Shown here one piece after another: positions 23,096-34,170 of a stretch of DNA of 64,000 nucleotides (position 1 is its first letter; each line of letters starts with the position of its first letter). The notes beneath the pieces are model-generated. The model was not told where the DNA came from, did not search any database, and was given only the letters and a program-made list of their open reading frames with translations. The position numbers were made by a program, and so were the translations under genes. The DNA is from Lytechinus variegatus (Eukaryota > Echinodermata > Echinoidea > Temnopleuroida > Toxopneustidae). The stretch covers positions 1,360,501 to 1,424,500 of the forward strand of contig NC_054758.1 of assembly GCF_018143015.1 (NCBI RefSeq). The letters run 5' to 3'.

Positions 23096-24199
23096 TAGAA
23101 CCAATGATTGGACCTATTGGTGATTTGACCCGTGGCAACGATACCAAATGAGTATTAGCCGAAATGGATTTAGACAAAGTGATAGCGAACCAACTGAAGT
23201 TAGACCAAATGGAACATGGACGAAAAGGAGAGTACACCAAGTGGTTATTAGACCAAAAGGTAATAGACGTAATGATATTGGACAAGATGGATATTGGACC
23301 AACTGAAAAAATACAATTAGACTAAATGATAATAAACACAACGGCTATTAGAACAACTGGCTATTAGACGAGATGGTAATTAGACGAAATGGTTATTGGA
23401 CTATGTTGATAGTTGACTAACTAATGGTAGACGAAATGATATCAGACCATGCGATAGTGGGGAAAAGGCAGTAGACGAAATGGCAATAAAGTGACAAATA
23501 TCCATACAAAGAGTAATCCTGATTAAAAATAACAAAAAACTCCAAAATAATTTCATCCTCTTTTTCGTGTCTCAAAATACTAAGTAAAAGCATGTTTTAT
23601 ATCTCAAGTCCTGAAGAAAATACCGTTGTGACATTATGCGTTGCGACATGTGACATTATGCGTTAACGATTTGCTGCGACATTATGCGTTGCGACATGTG
23701 ACATTATGCGTTAGAAAAACTACGACATTATGCGTTGACTGCGACATTATGCGTCGGACGCTCTTTAGTCAGGTCCAGATTTGAGAAAAGTAGACTGCCT
23801 TAGGCAAATCGTGTTAATGCTGAATTGAGAGGTGTTTTAACATAATTTGAGGGCGCAGAGTCCAAATTTGCTGTTTGCCAACCTTGATTTTGATGTTAAA
23901 ATTATCAAATTGGCAAAAACAAAATAGCCGCCATTCTACACCCATTTTTACTCTATTCTGACCCCCAAAACTTGTAACAAAAATGTTTGTGAACGGTTTT
24001 TGGTACTATTTGATCTCAAAAATAACATACTAAAAATCCACCAAAATCCGTATCCGAGAAAGTGGTTATTTTCAAGATGGCGTCTAAGATGGCCGCAATG
24101 AACTGAAAATTAAAATAACTGGCACTTTATCTACCCTAGACACCATTTTCGGTGCATACATGTGTTCAATGGTGGAGGGCGAAAAAGGAAAGTGAACAT

Positions 24200-25333
24200 A
24201 AGCACTCCAGGGTACCTGAAAATCCAAGATTGCGTAAAAATGGCTGCCATGGCCTAAAAATTCATAATTCGTCTTTTACGTATTTTATTGTCTTTCATTT
24301 CGGTTGTATTCATTGGTGATTTCAAGGGTCAAGAAGTAAACCGGGACAAGTTACAAGGACAGTCAACAGTCCACTATGTCCAAAAATCCAAGATGGCTTT
24401 TAAAAAATGGAGTCTAAAATAGCTGTTGTTATCTAAAAACCCCCAAACCCGACATAGTTTGTTTAATACCTGCCTTGGGCATATGATAGTGGTGTCTAAC
24501 CCATGGTTTAATGGGTCAAGAAATACGTTAGGACAAGTAAAAAAGACAGTCTATGGTCCTCCATGTCCAAAAATCCAGGATGGTTTGCAAAAATGGAGTA
24601 TAAAATGTCTCTCGTTAATTACAAACCGACAAAGTTTGTTTAATGACCGCCTGGAGAATGTGATTTTTAGTATAACGCATGGTTTAAAGGGTCAAGTATT
24701 ACATTGGGACAAGTTACAAGGACAGTTATTGGTTCCATTATGTCCAAAAATCCATAATGGCTTCCAAAAATGGAGTCTATATAGGCCGTTCTCACCGAAA
24801 AACTGACATAGTTTGTTTAGTGTCAGCCCGGGGTATATGATTTTGGTGTTTAACCCATGGTTTAAAGCGTCAAGTAATAAATAAGGACAAGTGACAAGGA
24901 CAGTCAGAGGTCCAGCATGTCCAAGAATCCAAAAAAGGCTTCCAAAATTGGAGTCTAAAATGGCTATTGTTAACTAAAAACTGTCATAGTTTGTATAATA
25001 TCCGCCTGGGTATATGACTATGTTGTGTAACCCTTTGTTTAAATGGTCAAGTAATACATTAGGATAAGTTACAAGGGCAATCAATGGTCCTGTATGTCTA
25101 AAAATCCAAGATGGCTTCCAATTAAGGAGTCTAAAATGGATACTGATACTCAAAAATTGACATAATCTATTTAAAATCCACTAGGGAAATATGATATGGG
25201 TTGCTACACTATAGTTTAAAGGGTTGAATAATACTTTTGGATTAGTTACAATGGTATGAAGCAGTCAATTTTGCCTATTATTTAAAGTTGGCTTTCAAAG
25301 TGAGTCTTAAAATACTTCCATCAGCTAAACATA
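24200..25333. repeat. 177-bp tandem repeat array
   Basis: The landmark GTCCAAAAATCCA-AGATGG recurs at 24378, 24565, 24742, 24919 and 25096, with a weaker copy near 25273. The spacing is 187 bp then exactly 177 bp. Eroded units extend left to about 24200 and right of the inserted element (26420-26580). Each unit has ATGGAGTCTAAAATGGC, GACATAGTTTGTTTAAT and GTCAAGTAATACATT. Not coding. Confidence 0.85.
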
Positions 25334-26416
25334 CAGTCAGTCGGCAAGCCCCTGTGTTAATGAGCAAATGGGCCAGATTTATCCAAGTCCTCTCGTGGCT
25401 GAATTCATGTCCCTGCAAAATCTCGTGAATTGTGAGACTTTCTTTCTCGAAGAATTTAACCACTTTCTCTTGGAGTAAAATTGATAATTTTTGTACCATT
25501 GGGAAGAGTAAATGTTACTCTTTCATATTGATTATTTCTTTGGAATAAAATATTTTGATAAATAAGTGATTTTTTTACCAGAAAAGATGCATCAAACAGA
25601 AATTTCTTCCTCTGTTTTCACTTGCAAATTGTGCAACATTTTGTGTTTTAGGTACCAACATTATTTATATCATCAGAAAGCTCAAACTCCATACTTTCTT
25701 ACAATGTCACTCTTGATATGTGGCATCTTTTAGATGGGTCAGCAGCCAGCTTTTTCCATCAAGATGCAAGATGAGATTTCTAAAATTTCTGAGTAACATA
25801 AAATCCAGAGTTCTGATTGGCTGAATAATGTTTTCACAACAACAGGCGCGGGTTATTTGAAGAGATTACCACATGGTGAGTGTGACCTTGCAGAGGCCCA
25901 GTGTGGGGAACATTGGAATTTGCGTGGGTGTGTGGTCTCTGTGACCAATCAGAGTGCAGTATCCTTGTTTTTGAGCTGCTAAATGTACTTGGCCTATGAA
26001 AAACTGGCTGCTGACCCATCTAAGATACATCTTCTTATACAAATTATATCATATTAAAGCGTAGATCTTCAGCTTTATTATGATCTGAAAATCATTTGTA
26101 CTCAAACAGAAATCAAGTGTGAAAACAACAACATTTGTTGCATGAAAAAATCATTTTGTTTCATGTTTTATATCAAAAGTTTTCCCTATATTACAACATT
26201 TTTTAAAAAATTCCAAACACATGACCTAAAAGAATGATTCTTCTTCTTTACAAAGATACCAAAAACATGAAATTTGGTTAATATTTAGAGCAGCAATGGC
26301 AGAATAAAAAGAGGTGTTTTGGTTCGCACCAAGCTCATTAACTATGCAAAAACCCTATAGTCATGAATATCACTTGGATAAAAGAAGCTACTTTTTCAGG
26401 GCTTGCCGACTGACTG
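25334..26416. mobile_element. CAGTCAGTCGGCAAGCCC-ended element, about 1.1 kb
   Basis: Ends are an exact 18-bp inverted repeat, CAGTCAGTCGGCAAGCCC. It interrupts the 177-bp tandem array, whose text resumes after 26416. Flanks read CATA and GATA, so a short AT-type target duplication is possible but not proven. An inner inverted repeat lies at 25730-26023. Confidence 0.75.
25730..26023. mobile_element. Inner inverted-repeat element, about 294 bp
   Basis: TTAGATGGGTCAGCAGCCAG at the left has its exact 20-bp inverse at the right. It lies wholly inside 25334-26416, so it is either a further nested MITE or the palindromic core of that element. Confidence 0.65.
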
Positions 26417-26631
26417 GATAGTCATAATTAGGTGAATAAAATTTTCACTACATGTATTGTGGTTTGAAGGCTGAAATAATAAATCGGAACAAATAAAAAG
26501 ATGGTCAGTTTCCTTTTCGTCGTAAAAAGTTCAAAGCGACTTCTAAAATTGCGTGAAAATGACTGCTGTTCCCTAATCATGAAATCATAGGATAGTCCTG
26601 AGCACAAAACTGAGGTGTCTTGAAATACCTA

Positions 26632-27423
26632 TCTTCTTCTTCTTCTTCTTCCGGGTGTAGTACAGACCTCTGGGTAGAGTATTTTCGTACTTTGTGCAGT
26701 GCTGAAAAACTAGTGTGCCATGCTGCATTGCCAAACCTCAGTAATATGCTTATGAGGTTAAAGGTGTATGTACATACTAGGTAAAAGGTAAAAGTGCTCC
26801 TTGTGCAAGTAAAAACTAACTCCTTTTCCATCTAAGCCTGGAGCAGCGTTATCCCGTCCAGCTGCCTCTTAAACTGTTCCAGAGAAGAAGCAGATGTTAC
26901 ACTAGCAGGAAGCTGGTTCCAATGGCGTACAACACTAGGAAAGAAGGAGTTCTGAAACCCAGAGGTCCTACACAATTGTTGTCGATATTGAGTATGTCGT
27001 CGTCCAGATGATCGTAGTGCTGGGTAAAGGTAAGGTGGTTCAGGTGAGATGGCAATCAGTCCATGAAGAATACGGTAGAGCATGATCACTTTCAGATGAG
27101 CTCTCCTTTCAGCGAGAGACTGCCATTTCAATGAGTGAAGCATTTCGGTGACACTATGTCTGGGATGGTAGTCACCAAGTGTAAACCGGGCAGCACGCCT
27201 CTGAACCATTTCAAGTTTTGAGATGTAGTCTTGGTAGTGAGGATCCCAGGCTGTTGCTGCATACTCAAGGATAGGTCGTACATATGTCCTGTATGCCTGG
27301 TCCTTGATTTTCTTAGGGCAGCCATACAGGTTTCTCTGGAAGAATCCTCGTGTACTGTTTGCTTTTTTACATGTACTGTCAATATGCGTCTTCCAGCTGA
27401 GCTTTGAGTTGAGTTTTGTCAGT
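26632..27423 (-). pseudogene. 5'-truncated LINE: C-terminal end of a reverse transcriptase ORF
   Basis: Minus-strand open frame from about 27420 to a stop at 26832. It carries the conserved post-RT region: LSWKTHID, GFFQRNLYGCPKKIK, TYVRPILEYAATAWDP, KLEMVQRRAARF, SVTEMLHSLKWQSLAERR and VVRHWNQLPASV. These are typical of the C-terminus of ORF2 in endonuclease-type LINEs (Jockey/CR1-like; clade not fixed). The palm motifs are absent, so it is dead on arrival. Its 3' sequence ends in a (GAA)n tract at about 26632-26652. It sits inside the 5-kb element. Confidence 0.85.
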
Positions 27424-28700
27424 GAATTATGGAAATATTGAGGTGAAAGTCTACCTCATTTTTTAAAGTTTGTTTTTGAATGTTTATTTATTGTTGCACC
27501 ATTACCTAATTATGTCACTAATCCTTGTAAAACATATTTTCATGAGTCTTAGAAACAGAGACACCAAAATAGTGGCACTAGATGAGATATGAAGTATTGT
27601 CATTTTTGTAACAATGGTGGCCAATTTGAATGTAATTATTGGAGCGTTCTTCAATTTTTTGATAAAATGGACAACAGTGGTTCCCTGTAATCTGTCTTCA
27701 CCTACATGTATATCATATGACCCTCATGAGAAAGGCACAAAAATGTTCTTACTATAGGTAGATAGTATATGAACTTTGCAGCCAGATTTTTAAGAAATAG
27801 CAACTATTTTTTAAGCCATCATTATTTTTTTTTTTTTTGGGGGGGGGGGCAAAACTGCACCACTGATAAATCTTGAAATTTTTCCAATGTAATTTTTCCC
27901 TTTGGAATCATGATTTTTATATGTTTTATTTTATTATCGGTAGACCCCAAAGTTATTTCTACCAGGAGGATATTATATGAATTTGGACCATTTCAAAGTT
28001 ACAACGTCCATAATAGACGCCATTTTGGAAGGTAATCTTGAATTCTCTGACATACTCACTATCTTGTAAACATGTCCTGATTCATTATTTGCCTTGAAAG
28101 CTTTTTGATGATTTTGATTTTGAGGATTTATTTTATTTTTGGAGTTGATAGTACAACGACTGCCGTTGTGGACGCTATGTTGGATTTCCCGGTAACCTTG
28201 ACAACGTTTTGTAACTATAACCTGTGTCAATAGACTTTGTTTAATCCTAACATGCCTAAGTTTCATGAAATAAGACATCTAAACCCTAAAGTTATGAAAT
28301 TTCAAAAACTTAACCTCGGTTAAGATTTGATGTTGACTTCGCCGCCGCCGTCGGAAAAGCGACGTCCATGTCTTGATTCTGCTATGCAGGCGAGGAAAAA
28401 ATGGCGGACATTATCGACTGACTCACCTAGATATCCAATGTGAATATGCCATCATTGCACCCAAATTAACAAATATTTCGCCATATTATTTATCAAATCA
28501 TCAGCATCTGTGAATCATGGCAGCCATCTTGGAATTAAAGATGGCTGACGAATCAATCGGACACATTATGTTTGCAACCCTGGGTATCAAAAATAACGCA
28601 TAGATCCCAATTTTTTAAATACAATCACCCATAAAATCGTGTAATATGGGAAACTGCATTAAAAATGCCGCCATTGTGTTTTTTGCCGATTTGAGGATGA
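27424..28700. other. Remainder of the 5-kb element
   Basis: Contains AAGATGG / CCATTTTGGA phrases like those of the tandem array and a T/G homopolymer near 27825-27850. No gene is supported. Confidence 0.5.
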
Positions 28701-28907
28701 AAACGTCGGAATCAAGTTTGGCAAACAGCATTTTTGGGTTCAGCACCCCTAAATTACCTTAAAACAATTGATAAATCAGCATTAACACAAAATGCCTGAA
28801 GCACTTTTTCTGAGCACGTTTTTTTAAATCTGGACCTGACTACTTGGCATAATGTCGCAGATTGCGACATTATGCGTTGCTGCGACATTATGCGTTGGTG
28901 CGACATT

Positions 28908-30162
28908 TGGGACCTTTCGCAATCATCACGGACGCTAGTATTAGGGTCCCCTAACACAAAAGTTAACGCTTAATCATACACTTGATTTTTAAGATTGATT
29001 GTGCATTACAGTCAATAGAATCAAACGTAGAAAACTGCTCTACGATCAATGCTAAGCTTTGTGTAACAGGTGGGTTACAGGCCCTACAAATCTGCTTTTC
29101 GTGTGCAAAATCCCTTTCCGCGACACCCGTACCGCATACATGCATGTATATTACGACTGATGGCTGGAGATATTCAAAATGCAGGACCTAAAATAGATTT
29201 ATGACATGGAGAAGAAAGTGGTTTTTCAAACAAATCGAGAACATATTGAGTGAGGAAAAACTTACTGAATGAAGGCTTAAATATAGATCATTACAGTCCA
29301 TCGAATCGATATTACATTTAATGTGGATTATTGGTGGATCACTGGCAATTGATTTCATGGATAAGATCAACCTCTCCAGCCGAACATTTCGCATGCGTTG
29401 ATATGTACACATCATATGCGATACCTTTGAACTCGTTTCCTTTTGTTTCTTTTGTTTCTTTGTTTCTTTTGTTTACTCCTTATACACAAACGATATGCCT
29501 CTCGCACACGATGTGAGGGGCATTATGTTTTACATTCCCCAGAAATGGGGATTAGATTCAAATTCCGGGGGGACCACTTCCATTGATGAGTGGATACCAG
29601 GCACGACCATGGGGTTTCGAAAAGTACCCTAAACATGCTAAACAAGGGAAGCAATTCTTTTCCAGATTATGAAAATGCATCTCTTAACAAGTATTTGGCT
29701 TGTGAAACCCTACAAGTATTGAATATATATCCCTTATTTCAGCATTTTAAACATCGTTTTGACACCCTTATAACGTTACATAGGCCTATATACGTAACGT
29801 ACCTGCCCACTCTGTCCCCTTTTACGGGTGGTCGCTACTGGTATCCACTAATCTATGGAAGTGGGCCCCCCGGGCGGCCTCTCGAGCTCTAGGAGGAGTC
29901 AACTGTGGCTTTGGAAAGTCGTCCTCAATCGGATAAATCGCTGTTACCATAGTAGCAACCAGAATTTTGCACACGAAACGCATATTGAATGTTTCCGTCG
30001 CAGATGCGAAACGAAAAAAAATCTCATGTCACACAATTTGCATTGCAGGACTGAGTTTTACGACCATGATGACGGTCCCAAAAAGTCCCTTCCAAAGTCA
30101 ACGACCGTTGTAAATAAGCGTCCGCGTCCTCAAACGAAAGGTCGGGATTATCGGTTGTAACA
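28908..30162. repeat. Terminal direct repeat A2 of the nested composite
   Basis: Direct copy of 19441-20674, ending ATTATCGGTTGTAACA followed by GGCC (30163-30166). Shared landmarks include GGGACCTTTCGCAATC, GGGGCATTATGTTTTACATT and CCTCTCGAGCTCTAGGAGGA. Its left tip is missing about 15 bp relative to A1, just as A1 lacks its right tip, next to the inserted long-inverted-repeat element. No coding gene. Confidence 0.7.
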
Positions 30163-30166
30163 GGCC

Positions 30167-30487
30167 TTATCCTGAAATAAGTCACCTCTCTTCTCGTGTG
30201 TGTCAGTGTGTGTGTGTGCGCTCGTTATGTACAAAGTCAATGGGAGATGAAAGAAGCCACCGGTGCAGCTGACGAAATGAACGGCAGTGAATAGGGGCGA
30301 CCTAAACCATCAATACCGGCCAGGCTGTGCTTTTTTGTTTTTGTCGGACACGTTTTCACCAACTAAGTGGCTATTTTGAATACGTATCATCGTTTATCAA
30401 CCTCCGTGAAAACAGCAGCAACAGCAACAATAACAACAGATTGTTTGTAGATTTGAGGTCCAGGCTCAAGACCAATAAGTGATCAGA
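30167..30487 (+). promoter_or_regulatory. Presumed 5' flank / leader of the GNMT-like gene
   Basis: Unique sequence with a short (TG)n tract at about 30195-30220 and an AGCAACAGCAACAATAAC stretch near 30415 before the candidate first exon. No clear TATA box was identified. Confidence 0.35.
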
Positions 30488-30490
30488 ATG
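30488..30490 (+). CDS. GNMT-like: Candidate first coding exon: ATG only
   Basis: The sequence is CAGA-ATG followed at once by the strong donor GTAAGT. Joining this ATG in phase 0 to the acceptor at 33374 gives Met-Asp-Val-Thr at the start of the methyltransferase. No longer upstream exon could be recognised. This is inference: another start exon could lie elsewhere in intron 1. Confidence 0.4.
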
Positions 30491-30524
30491 GTAAGTTTTT
30501 AGACGAACGATAATACGAAGGATT

Positions 30525-30703
30525 GACATGTTGGTATCCCCTTTTCAAATTATGTTTGCTCACTAATGCCTGAATGAGAAATTGTCTAAGTAATTTCAGA
30601 TGAAAGAGGAGATTCTAAGCTTTAAAACGGCGGGTCATTTGTCTATTGTTTCTCTGATTAAGTTGTGATAAATCTCGGTTTCGTTTTTCTTTGTGGGACG
30701 CAC
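30525..30703. repeat. Right-end fragment of the element at 16646-17569
   Basis: GGTATCCCC, GAGGAGATTCTAAGCTTT, GTCATTTGTCTATTGT and AATCTCGGTTTCG followed by GGGACGCAC match the right half of that element. It lies 35 bp inside intron 1 of the GNMT-like gene. Confidence 0.7.
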
Positions 30704-30783
30704 TGTATGATAAGATTGTCCAGATAATCTGAGATTAATCAGGGTAAAAGAGGAGGGGATGGGTTTTTATTTCTTTATGGAAA

Positions 30784-31355
30784 TTAAAGGGATCATTCAG
30801 ACTGGAGATATTTATATCTCAGAGTGAAATTCACAAAGCAGATTGCGGAAAATTTGATCAAAATCGGATAACAAATAATATTGAATTTCAAAGATTTGCA
30901 TTATTCCGGTGAGACAGTTTTATAGGCATGTCCTTATGAATTTTCATTCGCTGGGCTGATGTCATATCCCCACTTGTTCTTTTGTATCTTATACCATGAA
31001 ATTAGGTTTATTGCTATTTTTTCTTCCAAGAACTAAAACAATTGGATTGACAACTGGTTAAGTAGATTAGATATGTATTGTCGCAACTTATTTGATCATA
31101 ATGGAGACACATCATTTACACATGTATGAAATGATCAAAACATTTGGGATTTCATGTAATACCACATGTAATAACTTACGAAAAAAAAGTGGGTATGTGA
31201 CATCATCAGCCCATCTAATAAATATTTATGACGATGTGCATATAACTGTTTTCACAAAATATTGATAAGCTGTAAAATTCAGTAACTTCTTTATTTGTTA
31301 TCCAATTTTGTTGATTTGTTTTAACGAAGAATCAGGAGTTATTCAGATTTAAAAC
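30784..31355. mobile_element. MITE-like repeat in GNMT intron 1
   Basis: Resembles the element at 62001-62556: TTAAAGGGAT-start, GATCAAAATCGGATAAC, GGGCTGATGTCATATCCCC, TTGTTCTTTTGTAT and TTTATTTGTTATCCAATTTTG. The right end is eroded. Confidence 0.6.
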
Positions 31356-32515
31356 GCAAATAATGACAGGAGTGAAAATAGGACTTTAGGAGTAGAAAGG
31401 ACATACTGAACTATCACTTGATAAAAGAGCGTTGTATTTTAGGATGTGAAGTGACTGCAATATAACAATATTGAACAGCAAAGGTTTGGATAGTGTAGGT
31501 ATTTGCATTATCCATTCATAATTAAAATCTTTCCGAGTTGTGTATCTTTATAAGTATAAGCGGGGAGGAGATAACTTCGTTGTTTACTTCAGTTATTAAT
31601 TCATCAACGTCATCTGGTGTTGTTAAGGGGCATACTATTTTGATGTGTAATTAAACCTTATACTCTTGGACTGAACATGCATCCTAAACTCCCTGCCATT
31701 GAACTGTGTACTGAAGTTCCCAGCTCCCAACAAGAAATTTCTTTGTGCTAGTCTTCGTGTGAACACCTTGTTTAACATTTCTTATCAGACCCCAAGGAAA
31801 TGCTTGCATGGTATAGTACAGTATATATAAAACAGCAACAAACTTAATAACCTAGAAGTTGCCTCGCAACCTAAAAAATATAAACATAGGCAAGTTAAAA
31901 CATAATTACATACAATCCAAAAGACATAATATTATCATATACACTAAAGAGTGTGGATTCTATATAATTAACTTGTACTTGACCATTCTGGATTGCCCCG
32001 GATAACCCCGCGAGTTCAATGAAACGCGTTGACCATGCATGGGGTGATCGCTTCGTGGACCGCGAGGCACTTGACATATCTGCCGGTAGGCAGAGAAAGA
32101 TAACTTTTCACCTTTTAAATAGGAAATTATAATGTAGAAAATAATATAGAAATCAAATGTCTTTTTTTGTGCATCATATCATATGCTAACAATACCCCAG
32201 CAGTGCAACGTCCCTGCATCGTGTCATAAGGTCGGTCTTGACCGGAAGTCATCAATACGTGGCGATGACGAACCCGATTACGCAACAGTGATGCAATATA
32301 CCGATGATGCGATTTGGTGCAATACCCGACGGGGTAATTCCCTGGGATGACGGCGCACTACGTCACGGTGGTTGCACAACTATGGCGTAGTGGTCAAAGG
32401 GTATGGCTGACCGGGCTAATGGTCGTTGCTGACCGGGTCAAAGGGCGTGGCTGATCAGACTAAAGGTCATGGCTGACCGGGTCAAAGGTCACCAAAATTG
32501 GTACGAGGTCTATCT

Positions 32516-32551
<36 letters not shown>

Positions 32552-33373
32552 CATGTATATATATATATATTCTTTTTTTTTTTGGGGGGGGGTGGCGGGT
32601 GACAAGGTGGCAAGCTCCCCAATCCCCCTTCCCTCCCTTGTACGCAACTGGTTCATAGTGACATTAATACTCTACGCATCGACTGTTGATAAAATGGTCG
32701 CGGGTACCATTTTAAAATACATTTTATATTTGTTTTTTTATTTAATGTTGGCTTATTCATTCATTTATACATTCGATTATTCATTTGCTTATTCATTCTA
32801 TTGATGAATATCTTATTAATTCATATCTACTGTTATATTTTATACCCACTATAGCATGTATTGGTCTGTATTATTACCTTAGAGGTAAGGGTGTGTCCAT
32901 GCTAACTGCTTGGCTGCTGGAAGTGAAGTGCAGTGGAACAACAATGGCATTCATCCTAAAGTAGAAATGTTAGGCAGGTGCATACATCTATTGTTCCAAT
33001 GTCACTGGCTAGCTCTGCTTACTTTCACTGGTACATATATTAGCATAATAGTTATGCTCTGAGTTACTCTCTGCCAGCTGGCATGTCTATTGTGTTCTAC
33101 ATCTATACATCTATACATCTTTAACTATTTGTCTTTTTACTGTAATATTTTATTTAATTTGATTCAGCCAAGCAAAAAAAAACCAAGTAGATGAGAAATT
33201 ACATTGCTTTAATAGGGAACTTGCCAAGATTCCAATCACTGGCTTACAAATATACTGTTTTTTATCAATTGGCTGTCTGTTTGAGGATGGAGTAAGCGAT
33301 TTATATTGCTTGATTCATTGCATGAATAATTTAAAGGGCCCAACCATTTTTGTCCATGTTGATTTGTTTTAAG
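31356..33373. other. Remainder of GNMT intron 1
   Basis: No exon is supported. Contains a short run of GGCTGACCGGGTCAAAGG-like units at about 32380-32490, a (TA)n tract at 32519-32570, a G-rich run near 32583 and AT-rich sequence with TCATTTAT repeats near 32750-32800. Confidence 0.6.
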
Positions 33374-33519
33374 GACGTCACATCGAAATTTGAAGATGAT
33401 GACAGTGTTCAGAAGCTCTTCACGTCATCAGAGAGATCAGAGCAATACAAGACGTGGCAGCTATACGTGTTGAAAAGAAACAACTCTTGTCGTATTCTTG
33501 ATGCGGCATGCGGGAAAGG
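33374..33519 (+). CDS. GNMT-like: GNMT-like exon 2: N-terminus and SAM-binding loop
   Basis: Acceptor TTTTAAG at 33367-33373; donor GG|GTAATT; phase 2 out. It encodes DVTSKFEDDD, then SERSEQYKTW and RILDAACGKG. The last is motif I (the Gly-rich loop) of class I methyltransferases, equivalent to DVACGTG of mammalian GNMT. Thr is replaced by Lys in this loop. Confidence 0.85.
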
Positions 33520-33545
33520 GTAATTAATCATTTCATTTTATTCAA

Positions 33546-33734
33546 ATACCCTGTTCCCACTGACACGATTCGTGCTTCGATTGGAATTGTGTTCTTACTC
33601 GTGCAGTGTTCGAAGTGTGATCGTATCAGCTCGTATCCACTGGCCGTAGAAAAAAATGGTAAAAAATCGCGATCAGCTACGAATGGCCAATCGTTGCGTT
33701 AGTAACGGAACGCTCGCCAGTGAGAACGGGGTAT
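33546..33734. mobile_element. MITE, about 190 bp, in GNMT intron 2
   Basis: ATACCCTGTTCCCACTG on the left and, inverted, ATACCCCGTTCTCACTGG on the right. It starts about 25 bp after the donor site of exon 2. Non-coding. Confidence 0.7.
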
Positions 33735-34170
33735 TGTTGGTTGAAACATGCATTACGTTTTATTGGTGATCAATTGTCAAATTTTGAGTTCATGTCCAGA
33801 TAATAAGTAGGTAGGCCTATATTCTGTACTGTGTTATTTATACTTGACGACATGGCGAAATATCAAATATCACCGTGTCAAATTAAAGCCTCGTTTTCTT
33901 TTAGTTTCATTTACTTCTCCTCAGGAGGTCATATGAAAATACAAAATAATAAAATAGAAGGTGAAAAACAATGCATAATATAACAATTATATTATTCATC
34001 AAACAAATTAAAGAATATGAGGAGTGAAATGGCCTGGGACAGCAGATCATCCGAATTCAGATTTTCACCGGACGAATAATGGCAAATAAGTCGTTGGCCA
34101 GAGTCAATAGATTCTGATGCTGTTCGTGTACAAATATTGTACAAATATTTTTTTTTAAATTAATACACTT

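Larger units (their letters stand above)
23766..28842. mobile_element. TAGTCAGG-ended DNA element, about 5.1 kb, inserted in the element above
   Basis: The ends TAGTCAGGTCCAGATTT and its exact inverse lie at 23766 and 28842. Weaker inverted homology runs about 185 bp inwards, including GCTGTTTGCCAA and TTGATT motifs. A CTT triplet flanks both sides (23763-23765 and 28843-28845). The intact left arm of the host element (GCCAAGAGC at about 20733-20741) shows the empty site with one copy. It carries a 177-bp tandem array, a further inverted-repeat element and a LINE end, but no transposase frame. Confidence 0.78.
20675..28907. mobile_element. Long-inverted-repeat element (3.15 kb) split by a 5-kb insertion
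   Basis: The outer ends 20675-20739 and 28843-28907 are inverted over 65 bp, beginning AATGTCGCACCAACGC. The inverted homology continues inwards (20740-21430 against about 23085-23762), with many units of the motif ACGCATAATGTCGC, then minisatellite-like GTCTAATAACCATTTCG text. The core holds G-rich repeats. The right arm is interrupted by the element at 23766-28842. No protein-coding gene was found. It sits between direct repeats A1 and A2, where it replaces their facing palindromic ends. Confidence 0.8.

Noticed and set aside
19441-30162. Intact retrovirus-like or Polinton element
   Set aside because: Despite TG...CA ends on direct repeats, no protease, integrase, polymerase B, capsid or envelope signature was found between them. 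It is treated as a fossil of unresolved type.
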